Under the pieces are notes generated by a model. It worked only from the letters and a program-made list of their open reading frames with translations, was not told where the DNA came from and did not search any database. A DNA stretch of 64,000 bases from Agrococcus lahaulensis DSM 17612 (GTDB lineage Bacteria > Actinomycetota > Actinomycetes > Actinomycetales > Microbacteriaceae): the NCBI RefSeq assembly GCF_000425105.1, contig NZ_AULD01000006.1, positions 496,001-560,000 of the forward strand. The letters are read 5' to 3'. Of this stretch, positions 16,167-23,766 are shown one piece after another. Position numbers and translations under genes: made by a program. The number at the start of each line of letters is the position of its first letter. Position 1 is the stretch's first letter.

Positions 16167-16853
16167 TCAGGCTCGGCGGCGGAAGGCGGCGAAGGCCGCG
16201 AGCGCCGCTGCCGCGAGCGCGACGACGAGCGCGACGATCGCGATCGGCATCGCGGCGGTCGCGTCGCTCGCTGCCGGTGCGTCGCCGGCAGCCGCGTCGT
16301 GGCCCGCCTCCGGGCCGTGGCCGTGCCCGTCGCCGCCGCCGATGGTGACGATCGGCGCGGGGGTGTCCGACGACTGGTCGAGGTCGGTCCACGCCGACTC
16401 CCCCACCTCGCACAGCTGCCGCGTCGGGAAGGCGAGCACGGTGCCGTCCTCCGCGTCGTCGGGCAGCGTCGCGCTCAGCTCAAGCGTGTCGCGCACGCCG
16501 TCGGGCAGCGGCTCCTCGGCCGTGAACACGACGGTGCGGGTGCCGTCCGCGGTGTCGATCGCGACGTCCCAGCCGGGGTTGGCGATGAGGCCGACCGCCG
16601 CGATCTCGGCGGGCACCTCGATCTCGACGGCGGTCGTGGGCGAGCCGTCGCAGCCGTGCCCGATGGCGAAGGCGATGTCGGCGCGCGCGCCGGGCTCGGT
16701 GCTCGTCGGCTCGGCGTGCACGTGCGCGCTCGCCGCGACCGGTGCGGCGAGCACGAGGGCGGCGGCGATGACGGTGCCCGTCAGCGCGGGCAGGGGTCGG
16801 ATGCGTCGCACGGCTCGGATGCGTCGGCGGGCGGGGTCGGTGGACGTGGTCAT
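16167..16853 (-). CDS. YcnI-family (DUF1775) copper-associated membrane protein
   Basis: This 228-residue exported protein has a signal peptide ending near VAASAHVHAEPTSTEPGA, so the mature form would begin with His-Val-His. In YcnI of Bacillus the N-terminal His and a nearby Trp bind Cu(II). Here the Trp residues lie in NPGWDVAID and GESAWTDLDQ. The DUF1775 beta domain (about 45-165) is followed by a His-rich linker (GGDGHGHGPEAGHD) and a C-terminal membrane helix before RRRA. The role is probably copper binding or delivery at the cell surface. A GGAGCACCC site precedes the ATG. It is last in the run that includes mazG and a His-rich membrane protein. Confidence 0.85.
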   Translation of the reverse strand: MTTSTDPARRRIRAVRRIRPLPALTGTVIAAALVLAAPVAASAHVHAEPTSTEPGARADIAFAIGHGCDGSPTTAVEIEVPAEIAAVGLIANPGWDVAIDTADGTRTVVFTAEEPLPDGVRDTLELSATLPDDAEDGTVLAFPTRQLCEVGESAWTDLDQSSDTPAPIVTIGGGDGHGHGPEAGHDAAAGDAPAASDATAAMPIAIVALVVALAAAALAAFAAFRRRA

Positions 16854-16893
16854 GGGTGCTCCTTGCTGCGCGCGCGAGGCGCGCTCGACTGCG

Positions 16894-16940
16894 GGCGACC
16901 GCGGTCGCGGTCGCCGGGGACGCGCGCCGTCGGGCGCGCG
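16894..16940 (-). other. Two hairpins upstream of ycnI
   Basis: The 98-bp gap contains two perfect inverted repeats: 16894-16915 (GGCGACCGCG, GT, CGCGGTCGCC) and 16921-16940 (CGCGCGCC, GTCG, GGCGCGCG). They could partly end the upstream transcript or form a structured leader for ycnI. Confidence 0.5.
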
Positions 16941-16951
16941 GTGGGGTCGCG

Positions 16952-17566
16952 TCAGGCGGTCGCGAGCGGCGGCCCGCGCCGCTCGAGCGAGCCGCGGAGC
17001 ACGTCGAGCGCGCGGCGGCTCGCGCGGCGCTCCGTCGAGATGGATGCGGTGGGCACGGGCCGCGGGGCCGTCCACGCGAGCACCGCGAGGGCGATGCGCA
17101 GCGAGACGGCCTCGAGCAGCGCGTCGACGAGCCGCGGCACGAGCCGCAGGAGCCCGAGCGCGAGCGCGCCGGCGACGAGGTGCGCGAGCGGCATCGCGGC
17201 GTGCTCGTCGAGCACGGCGCCCGCGAGGCTCCCGGCGTGCGAGTGGCCGGCGTGCGCGTGTCCCGCGGCGAGCGGCGCGCTCGCCTCCGGCAGCGCGTAG
17301 AGCACGTGCTGCAGCAGCTGCGCGGCGGCGACGGCGAGCGCTTGCCGCGGCAGCGTCGCGGCGAGGCCGCGCGCACCGAGCACGGGTGCGAGCACGACGA
17401 GCGAGAGCACCCCGGCGGTGGTGAGCAGCAGCGCGTCGGGCGGCGAGCCGCCGCCGATCGCGTGCGCGCTGCCCGTGAGCGCGGTCGTCACGACGGTGAC
17501 GACGAGCGCCGCGAGGATCGCGCGACGGCGCCGGTCGAGGCGCTCGTCTCGCGGGGCGGGGGTCAC
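16952..17566 (-). CDS. His-rich membrane protein upstream of ycnI
   Basis: This 204-residue protein has about four or five membrane helices and a His-rich loop, AAGHAHAGHSHAGSL, followed by DEHAAMPLAHLVAG. The position between helices and the His spacing suggest metal binding. The family is not one I can name; similar proteins sit beside ycnI in actinobacteria. The GTG at 17566 gives VTPAPRDERLDRRRRAI and has GAGGATGGCGGA upstream. mazG ends 25 nt before it. The open frame further upstream has no membrane character and was not used. Confidence 0.72.
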   Translation of the reverse strand: MTPAPRDERLDRRRRAILAALVVTVVTTALTGSAHAIGGGSPPDALLLTTAGVLSLVVLAPVLGARGLAATLPRQALAVAAAQLLQHVLYALPEASAPLAAGHAHAGHSHAGSLAGAVLDEHAAMPLAHLVAGALALGLLRLVPRLVDALLEAVSLRIALAVLAWTAPRPVPTASISTERRASRRALDVLRGSLERRGPPLATA

Positions 17567-17591
17567 TCCGCCATCCTCGCGCACTGCGGGA

Positions 17592-18254
17592 TCAGCCCGC
17601 AGCGGCGCCCGACCCGCCGGCGGCCTCCGCGGCCCGCAGCCGCTGCTCGAGCTCGCGCGTCGCGGTGCGCAGCGCCCGCTCGGCGTCGAGCCCGCGCTCG
17701 GCCGCGCCGCGCACGAGCGCGAGGAGCGCCCGGCCGAGCTCGTCCTCGGTCTCCGGTGCCGACGCATCCGTCGTCGTCTCCGCCGGGAGCGCGAGCCCCG
17801 CCCGGCCCGCGCGACGGATCACCTTCTCGGCGCGCGCGAGCGCCGGGAGGCTCGCGGGGATGCCGTCGAGCGCGCTGCCGCGCTCGGGCTTCTCGGCGCG
17901 CTTGATCGCGTCCCAGTTCGCGACGACGTCGCCGACCCCGTCGACGGCGACGTCGGCGAAGACGTGCGGGTGCCGGCGCCGCAGCTTCTCGATGAGCGAT
18001 CGCGCGACGGCCTCGAGGTCGAAGCGGCCGTCGGCGCGCGCGATGTCGGCGTGGAAGACGACCTGGAGCAGCACGTCGCCGAGCTCCTCGCGGAGGTGCT
18101 CGTCGTCGCCCGCCTCGATCGCCTCGACGAGCTCGTGCGCCTCCTCGATGGCGAAGGGGGCGAGCGAGGCGTGGGTCTGCTCGCCGTCCCACGGGCAGCC
18201 GCCCGGGCCCCGCAAGCGGGCCATGACCGCGACGAGCTCGTCGAGCGCGCTCAT
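17592..18254 (-). CDS. mazG: MazG nucleoside triphosphate pyrophosphohydrolase
   Basis: MazG hydrolyses aberrant or excess NTPs to NMP and PPi. The single all-alpha NTP-PPase domain shows LRGPGGCPWDGEQTHASLAPFAIEEAHELVEAIE and EELGDVLLQVVFHADIA. The EExxE...ExxD metal ligands are all present. RHPHVFADVAVDGVGDVVANWDAIKRAEK completes the domain. The 220 residues fit one MazG domain plus a low-complexity tail. The ATG overlaps the mfd stop (ATGA), so it is translated with mfd, which pairs nucleotide-pool sanitation with transcription-coupled repair. Confidence 0.92.
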   Translation of the reverse strand: MSALDELVAVMARLRGPGGCPWDGEQTHASLAPFAIEEAHELVEAIEAGDDEHLREELGDVLLQVVFHADIARADGRFDLEAVARSLIEKLRRRHPHVFADVAVDGVGDVVANWDAIKRAEKPERGSALDGIPASLPALARAEKVIRRAGRAGLALPAETTTDASAPETEDELGRALLALVRGAAERGLDAERALRTATRELEQRLRAAEAAGGSGAAAG

Positions 18255-21200
18255 GCGGTCGCCTCGCCGCCTGGCGCAGCGGCGTCGGCGGGCTCCTTCG
18301 GCGGCGGGAAGATCGCCGTCAGGAGCGCGTCGACCCACGCGATGAGCTCGGCGTCGGGAAGCGGCTCGGCCTGCGTGCCCGCGAGCCGGCCGCCGCCCGC
18401 GGTCGGGATCGGCACGACGAGCGACTTCGCCTGCGCGTTGAGCTTCGCGCCCGGGTACATGCGCCGCAGCCGCAGCTGCGTCGACTCGGCGAGGTCGGCG
18501 GGCGAGACGCGCAGGTTCGGGCCGACGGTGATGACCTCCGAGAGCTTCGCGCGCTGCGCCTTGCGCCGCAGCCGTGCGATCGCGATGAGCGACGTGACCT
18601 GCGCCGGGGGCTCGCCGTAGCGGTCGCGCAGCTCGTCGAGCACCTGGTCGATCGCGGCGTCGTCGCGCGCCGAGGCCGCGGCCGAGATCTTCTGGTACGC
18701 CTCGAGCCGCAGCCGCTCCGAGTCGACGTAGTCCTCGGGGATCACCGCGTCGACCGGCAGCTCGAGCCGCAGCTCGCGCGGCCCCTCGTCCTCCTCGCCG
18801 CGGAAGACCGCGACCGCCTCCCCCACCATCCGCAGGTAGAGGTCGAAGCCGACGCCCGCGATGTGCCCCGACTGCTCGCCCCCGAGCAGGTTGCCGGCGC
18901 CGCGGATCTCGAGATCCTTCATCGCGACCTGCATGCCGGCGCCGAGCTCGTTGTGCACCGCGATCGTCTCGAGCCGGTCGTGCGCCGTCTCGGAGAGCGG
19001 CTTGTCGGCGTCGTAGAGGAAGTAGGCGTAGGCACGCTCGCGGCCGCGGCCGACGCGCCCGCGCAGCTGGTGCAGCTGGCTCAGGCCGTAGCGCTCGGCG
19101 TGGTCGACGATGAGCGTGTTCGCGTTCGGGATGTCGAGGCCCGTCTCGACGATCGTCGTCGAGACGAGCACGTCGTACTCCTTCTCCCAGAAGTCGACGA
19201 TGACGCGCTCGAGCTGCGACTCGGCCATCTTGCCGTGCGCGACGCCGATGCGCGCCTCGGGCACGAGCTCGGCGAGCTGCGCCGCGACGCGGTTGATCGA
19301 CGAGACGCGGTTGTGCACGAAGAAGACCTGGCCCTCGCGCAGGAGCTCGCGGCGGATGGCGGCGGCGACCTGCTGCTCGTTGTAGGCGCCGACGAACGTG
19401 AGCACGGGGTGGCGCGCCTCGGGCGGCGTCGCGAGCGTCGACATCTCGCGGATGCCCGTCACCGCCATCTCGAGCGTGCGCGGGATGGGCGTCGCCGACA
19501 TCGCGAGCACGTCGACGTTGGCCTTGAGCGCCTTGAGCCGCTCCTTGTGCTCGACGCCGAAGCGCTGCTCCTCGTCGATGATGACGAGCCCGAGCTCCTT
19601 GAAGCGCACGGCCTCCGAGAGGATGCGGTGGGTCCCGATCACGACGTCGACGGTGCCGTCGGCGATCCCCTTGATCGTCTCGCGCACCTCCTTGTCGGTC
19701 TGGAAGCGGCTGAGCGCGCGCACCTGCACCGGGAAGCCGGCGAAGCGTGCCGCGAAGGTCTCGAAGTGCTGGCGCACGAGCAGGGTCGTCGGCACGAGCA
19801 CCGCGACCTGCGTGCCGTCCTGCACGGCCTTGAACGCGGCGCGCACCGCGACCTCGGTCTTGCCGTAGCCGACGTCGCCCGAGAGCAGCCGGTCCATCGG
19901 CACCGGCCGCTCCATGTCGCGCTTGACCTCCTCGATCGTCGTGAGCTGATCGGGCGTCTCGGCGTACGGGAAGGCGTCCTCGAGCTCGCGCTGCCACGGC
20001 GAGTCGGGGCCGAACGCGCGGCCCTTCGACGCCATGCGCTTCGAGTAGAGCTGCACGAGCTCGACCGCGATGTCGCGCACCGCGCGGCGCGCCTTCGACT
20101 TCGCCTGCTGCCAGTCGCTGCCGCCCATCTTCGACAGCTGCGGCGCCTCGCCGCCGACGTAGCGGTTGAGCTGGTCGAGCTGGTCGGTCGGCACCGAGAG
20201 CCGGTCGCCCGGCTGGCCGCGCTTCGAGGGCGCGTACTCGATCACGAGGTACTCGCGCGTCGTCTTCACGGGGTTCCGCCCGCCGCTCGAGACGGTGCGC
20301 TGGGTGAGCTCGACGAAGCGGCCGACGCCGTGCGTCTCGTGCACGACGTAGTCGCCCGGCTTGAGCTGCAGCGGGTCGACGACCGAGCGGCGGCGGCCGG
20401 CGAGCTTGTGCGGCTGGCGGCTGTCGACGCCGACGGCACGGCCGAAGAACTCCGCCTCGCTCACGAGCTCGACGCGCTCCTCGGGCAGCGAGAAGCCGTG
20501 CTCGATCGCGGCGCGCGTGACGTGCACGACGCCGGGCTCGAGCTCGGCCGGCAGCGCCTCGACCTCGCGCGCGGCGACGCCGTGCTCGCCGAGCACCTGC
20601 ACCGCGCGCTCGACCATGCCGTGGCCGGCCGCGGTGACGACGACGCGCCAGCCCTCGCGCGAGCGCTCGCGGAGGTGCTCGACGGCCCCGTCGGCGCGAC
20701 CGGCGAAGCTCGGCACGGCGTGCGCGTCGATCGCGTCGACCGACTCGTCGGCCTGCAGGGTCGAGAGCGTCCACCACGGTCCGTCGACCGCGTCGTGCAG
20801 CTCGTCGAGGCTCAGGAAGCCGCTGCTGAGGTCGACGGGCGCCTCGCCGCCCGCGGTCGCGGCGCTCCAGGCTGCCTGCAGGAACTCCTGGTTGGTCTCG
20901 TTGAGGCTCGCGACGCGGTCGCGGATGCGCTCGGGCCCGAGCACGACGACGCCCGCGCCGGGCAGGTAGTGGGTGACGGGCACGAGCCGCGGCAGGAGCG
21001 CGGGCGCGAGCGACTCCATGCCCTCGACGGGGATGCCCTCGGCGATCTTCTCGAGCATCTGCGCGATGCCGGGGAACTCGGGAGCGAGCTGGCGCGCTCG
21101 CGCGCGCACCGCATCCGTCAGCAGCAGCTCGCGGCTCGGCGGCAGCACGACGCGCTCGAGGGGCGTCGGGTCGCTGCGCTGGTCGGCGACGTGGAACCAG

Positions 21201-21811
21201 CGCATCTGCTCGACCTCGTCGCCGAAGAGCTCGATGCGCACGGGGTGGTCGGCCGCGGGGCTGAAGACGTCGACGATGCCGCCGCGCACGGCGAACTCGC
21301 CGCGGCGGGTGACCATGTCGACCCGCAGGTAGGCGAGGTCGACGAGCCGGCGCGAGAGTTCGGCGAGGTCGACGCCGCGCGCGCCCGTCGCGAGCTCGAC
21401 CGGCTCGATGTCGAGCAGGTTGTCGGCGACCGGCTGCAGCGCGGCGCGCACCGAGGCGATGACCACGGTGGGCGTCGCGGGATCGCGCTCGGCGACCGCG
21501 CGGAGGGCTGCCCCGCGCTGGCCGACCGTCTCGGCCGACGGGCTCAGCCGCTCGTGCGGGAGCGTCTCCCACGCCGGGAGCGTGAGCACCTGCGCGCTCG
21601 GCAGCCACGCCGCGAGGTCGTCGCGGACGGCGTCGGCCTCGCGCCGGGTCGCGGTGATGACGAGCAGCGGGCGGGAGGCGCCGCTCGCGAGCGAGGCGAC
21701 GACCGGTGCGCGCATCGCCTCGATGCCGCTGAGCGCGCCGCCGCGCCGTGCCTCGACGACCGCGGCGAGCGCGCCGCGCTCGAGCAGCTCGAGGAGGGGC
21801 TCGAGGCTCAC
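18251..21811 (-). CDS. mfd: Transcription-repair coupling factor
   Basis: Mfd removes RNA polymerase stalled at DNA lesions and recruits UvrA. The 1186 residues follow the family layout: an N-terminal UvrB-like region (LLVITATRREADAVRDDLAAWLPSAQVLTLPAWETLPHERLSPS), the CarD-like polymerase-interaction domain (LQLKPGDYVVHETHGVGRFVELTQR, about residues 470-500), the translocase with Walker A GDVGYGKTEVAVRAAF (about 644) and DEEQRFGVEHKE (about 745), motifs LAMSATPIPRTLEMAV and VSTTIVETGLDIPNANTLIV, and the C-terminal TRCF domain. The start is a GTG with no strong ribosome binding site, 10 nt after a lipoprotein gene. Confidence 0.97.
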   Translation of the reverse strand: MSLEPLLELLERGALAAVVEARRGGALSGIEAMRAPVVASLASGASRPLLVITATRREADAVRDDLAAWLPSAQVLTLPAWETLPHERLSPSAETVGQRGAALRAVAERDPATPTVVIASVRAALQPVADNLLDIEPVELATGARGVDLAELSRRLVDLAYLRVDMVTRRGEFAVRGGIVDVFSPAADHPVRIELFGDEVEQMRWFHVADQRSDPTPLERVVLPPSRELLLTDAVRARARQLAPEFPGIAQMLEKIAEGIPVEGMESLAPALLPRLVPVTHYLPGAGVVVLGPERIRDRVASLNETNQEFLQAAWSAATAGGEAPVDLSSGFLSLDELHDAVDGPWWTLSTLQADESVDAIDAHAVPSFAGRADGAVEHLRERSREGWRVVVTAAGHGMVERAVQVLGEHGVAAREVEALPAELEPGVVHVTRAAIEHGFSLPEERVELVSEAEFFGRAVGVDSRQPHKLAGRRRSVVDPLQLKPGDYVVHETHGVGRFVELTQRTVSSGGRNPVKTTREYLVIEYAPSKRGQPGDRLSVPTDQLDQLNRYVGGEAPQLSKMGGSDWQQAKSKARRAVRDIAVELVQLYSKRMASKGRAFGPDSPWQRELEDAFPYAETPDQLTTIEEVKRDMERPVPMDRLLSGDVGYGKTEVAVRAAFKAVQDGTQVAVLVPTTLLVRQHFETFAARFAGFPVQVRALSRFQTDKEVRETIKGIADGTVDVVIGTHRILSEAVRFKELGLVIIDEEQRFGVEHKERLKALKANVDVLAMSATPIPRTLEMAVTGIREMSTLATPPEARHPVLTFVGAYNEQQVAAAIRRELLREGQVFFVHNRVSSINRVAAQLAELVPEARIGVAHGKMAESQLERVIVDFWEKEYDVLVSTTIVETGLDIPNANTLIVDHAERYGLSQLHQLRGRVGRGRERAYAYFLYDADKPLSETAHDRLETIAVHNELGAGMQVAMKDLEIRGAGNLLGGEQSGHIAGVGFDLYLRMVGEAVAVFRGEEDEGPRELRLELPVDAVIPEDYVDSERLRLEAYQKISAAASARDDAAIDQVLDELRDRYGEPPAQVTSLIAIARLRRKAQRAKLSEVITVGPNLRVSPADLAESTQLRLRRMYPGAKLNAQAKSLVVPIPTAGGGRLAGTQAEPLPDAELIAWVDALLTAIFPPPKEPADAAAPGGEATA

Positions 21812-21821
21812 TGGCTCACGA

Positions 21822-22295
21822 TCACTGGCTCATGACGACGGCGCCGGCACCGTCGAAGACCTGCAGGGAGTAGCCGCCCTCGGCCTGCGCGGGCGGCATG
21901 ACGCCGACGAACACGGGCGGCGCGTCCTCGGGGACGTTCTCGCCGCGGGCGAGCTCGATCTCCTGGCCGTACCACGTCATGACGGCGCGCTCGGCGCCGA
22001 CGGGCGCGATGACGAGCGCGCCCTTCGCCGCCTCCGGGCCCGCGACGCACAGCAGCGGCCCGGTGCCGAGGCACGAGGCGAGGAAGCGGCCGTCGGGGTC
22101 CTCGAGGATGAGGTCGGTGAGGCCGGACTCGGGCGAGCGGTCCCACCACAGGAGCGATCCGTCGGGGCTGCGCGCGGAGAGCGTGTAGCCGTGCGGGCCC
22201 TGCACCTGCTCCTCACCGCTGCCGCCGCTCGAGCAGCCCGTGAGGGCGACGCTCGCCGCGATGACGACGGTCGCGAGCATGGCGGTTCGGCGCAC
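21822..22295 (-). CDS. Putative lipoprotein
   Basis: This 157-residue protein has a lipoprotein signal peptide, VRRTAMLATVVIAASVALTGC, with lipobox LTGC and the acylated Cys at about residue 21, followed by a Ser/Gly linker. The mature part is beta-rich (GYTLSARSPDGSLLWWDRSPESGLTDLILEDPDGRFLA) with two further Cys. I recognise no family. The GTG start follows GGAAGGAACC, and a TAGCAT -10 candidate lies 29 nt upstream. It ends 10 nt before mfd and is probably the first gene of that transcript. Confidence 0.75.
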   Translation of the reverse strand: MRRTAMLATVVIAASVALTGCSSGGSGEEQVQGPHGYTLSARSPDGSLLWWDRSPESGLTDLILEDPDGRFLASCLGTGPLLCVAGPEAAKGALVIAPVGAERAVMTWYGQEIELARGENVPEDAPPVFVGVMPPAQAEGGYSLQVFDGAGAVVMSQ

Positions 22296-22323
22296 TGGCG
22301 AGGTTCCTTCCGGTCGGCATCCC

Positions 22324-22329
22324 ATGCTA
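22324..22329 (-). promoter_or_regulatory. Candidate promoter of lipoprotein-mfd run
   Basis: The minus strand reads TAGCAT here, about 29 nt before the lipoprotein GTG, leaving a short leader with a ribosome binding site. No clear -35 is seen. Confidence 0.35.
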
Positions 22330-22354
22330 GCGGCGGGCGGTCGAGCGTTCGGCT

Positions 22355-22930
22355 TCAGCGGGCGTGGATCCGCTGCTGCGCCGCGAGGAAGCCCTCGGCG
22401 ATGATGCGCTCGACCGCGTCCGCGCCGAGCTGCACGAGGAGCTCGGCCTCGGCCTGCTCGGCCTTCGCGAACGGCTTGAGCACGAAGTCGGCGGGGTCCT
22501 GCCGCCCGGGCGGGCGGCCGATGCCGAGCCGCACGCGCAGCACGTCGCCGCCGCGGGCGGCGATGATGTCGCGCATGCCGTTGTGGCCGCCGTGGCCGCC
22601 ACCCTGCTTGAGCCGGATCTCGCCGAGCGGCAGGTCGAGCTCGTCGTGGAGCACGATGACGTGCTCCGGCTCGATGCCGTACCAGTCCATGAGCTGCGCG
22701 ACGGGGCCGCCCGAGCGGTTCATGAAGGTGGTCGGGAAGGCCGTGACGACCTTCGGTCCGCCGACGATGCGCGACTCGGCGACGAGGGCGGCGGCGCGGC
22801 CGTGGCGCTTGGGCGTCGCGCCGGCTCGCCGCTCGACCTCGGCGAGCGCCATCTGGCCGATGTTGTGGCGCGTGCGCGCGTAGTCGGGCCCGGGATTCCC
22901 GAGCCCGACCACGAGCCACGTCTGCGCCAT
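22355..22930 (-). CDS. pth: Peptidyl-tRNA hydrolase
   Basis: Pth releases tRNA from peptidyl-tRNA that dropped off ribosomes. The 191 residues carry the active-site set: Asn in VVGLGNPGPDYARTRHNIG with the catalytic His of RHNIG, FPTTFMNRSGGPVAQL, and the Asp in VLHDELDLPLGEIRLKQGGGHGGHNGMRDI. The start lies 15 nt after the rplY stop, and the pair rplY-pth is a common operon. Confidence 0.96.
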   Translation of the reverse strand: MAQTWLVVGLGNPGPDYARTRHNIGQMALAEVERRAGATPKRHGRAAALVAESRIVGGPKVVTAFPTTFMNRSGGPVAQLMDWYGIEPEHVIVLHDELDLPLGEIRLKQGGGHGGHNGMRDIIAARGGDVLRVRLGIGRPPGRQDPADFVLKPFAKAEQAEAELLVQLGADAVERIIAEGFLAAQQRIHAR

Positions 22931-22945
22931 GGAGTGGCGGAGCGA

Positions 22946-23581
22946 CTACTCGGCGGCCGCGTCGGTCTCCTGCGAGGCCTCGCCGCTCGGGACGACGTCG
23001 CCCTCGGGCGCCTCCTCCTCGAGCGAGGGCGCCGCGGGCACCATGATGCCGACGACGAGCGCCTCGGGGTCGGTCAGGAGCGTCGCGCCCGACGGCAGCT
23101 GCACATCGCGGGCGAGCACGTGCGCGCCCTCCTCGAGGCCCTCGATCGAGACGGTGATCGCGTCGGGGATGTGGAGCGCCTCGACCTCGATCGAGATCGA
23201 CGTCTCCTCGAGGTTGTGGATCGTGCCGGGGGCCGACTCGCCCTCGAGGTGCACGGGCACGTCGACGACGACCTTCTCGCCGCGCTTGACGATGAGGAGG
23301 TCGAGGTGCTCGATCGCGTCGACGCCCTGCAGCACGGGGTTGCGCTGCACGTCCTTGACGAGCGCGAGCTGCGAGGCGCCCTCGACCTGCAGGTCGAGGA
23401 TCGCGTTCGAGCGGCGCACGAGCAGGAAGACCTCGTGCGCGTCGAGCGCGAGGTGCTTCGGCTCGGTGCCGTGGCCGTAGAGGACGGCCGGGACCTTGCC
23501 GGCGGCGCGCAGCTTGCGGGCCGCGCCCTTGCCGAAGGACGTGCGCGTCTCGGTCGCGAGCTTGTTGTCGTCGGTGCTCAT
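22946..23581 (-). CDS. rplY: 50S ribosomal protein L25/general stress protein Ctc
   Basis: L25 binds 5S rRNA; the long Ctc form has an added C-terminal domain. The N-terminal L25 domain (residues 1-95) shows TRTSFGKGAARKLRAAGKVPAVLYGHG and LVKDVQRNPVLQGVDAIEHLDLLIV. The C-terminal TL5 domain (about 98-185) has VDVPVHLEGESAPG and ALHIPDAITVSIEGLEEGAHVLARDVQLP. An acidic tail ends the 211 residues. The ATG has an AAGGAG site. A TAGGCT element at 23712-23717 (minus strand) could be the promoter, which would leave a leader of about 125 nt. Confidence 0.95.
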   Translation of the reverse strand: MSTDDNKLATETRTSFGKGAARKLRAAGKVPAVLYGHGTEPKHLALDAHEVFLLVRRSNAILDLQVEGASQLALVKDVQRNPVLQGVDAIEHLDLLIVKRGEKVVVDVPVHLEGESAPGTIHNLEETSISIEVEALHIPDAITVSIEGLEEGAHVLARDVQLPSGATLLTDPEALVVGIMVPAAPSLEEEAPEGDVVPSGEASQETDAAAE

Positions 23582-23711
23582 GGAAGTGCTCCTTGTGGGC
23601 CGCAGCCCGTCGTGGGTCGACTCGAACGCGCCAAGCGTGAGGACAGTGCCTGCTGCTGCGACCGCGTCGATCACGGATGCGTCCGCATCCCTCGCCGAAG
23701 TTCAGCCTCCG

Positions 23712-23717
23712 AGCCTA
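23712..23717 (-). promoter_or_regulatory. Candidate rplY -10 element
   Basis: The minus strand reads TAGGCT here. It lies right behind the gntP terminator hairpin and about 131 nt before the rplY start. It is a plausible but unproven promoter. Confidence 0.3.
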
Positions 23718-23724
23718 CCGCATC

Positions 23725-23759
23725 GCCGGGGCGCCGGCCGCGTCGGTCGGCGCCCCGGC
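23725..23759 (-). terminator. Terminator hairpin after gntP
   Basis: GCCGGGGCGCC (23725-23735) and GGCGCCCCGGC (23749-23759) form a perfect 11-bp stem, 8 nt beyond the gntP stop. There is no T tract, as is common in actinobacteria. Confidence 0.7.
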
Positions 23760-23766
23760 TCGCGCA

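Noticed and set aside
18863-21835. Open frame of nearly 1000 codons opposite mfd
   Set aside because: It is a shadow of the mfd codon pattern (Glu/Val/Ala/Arg repeats, no motif), while mfd has all helicase motifs.
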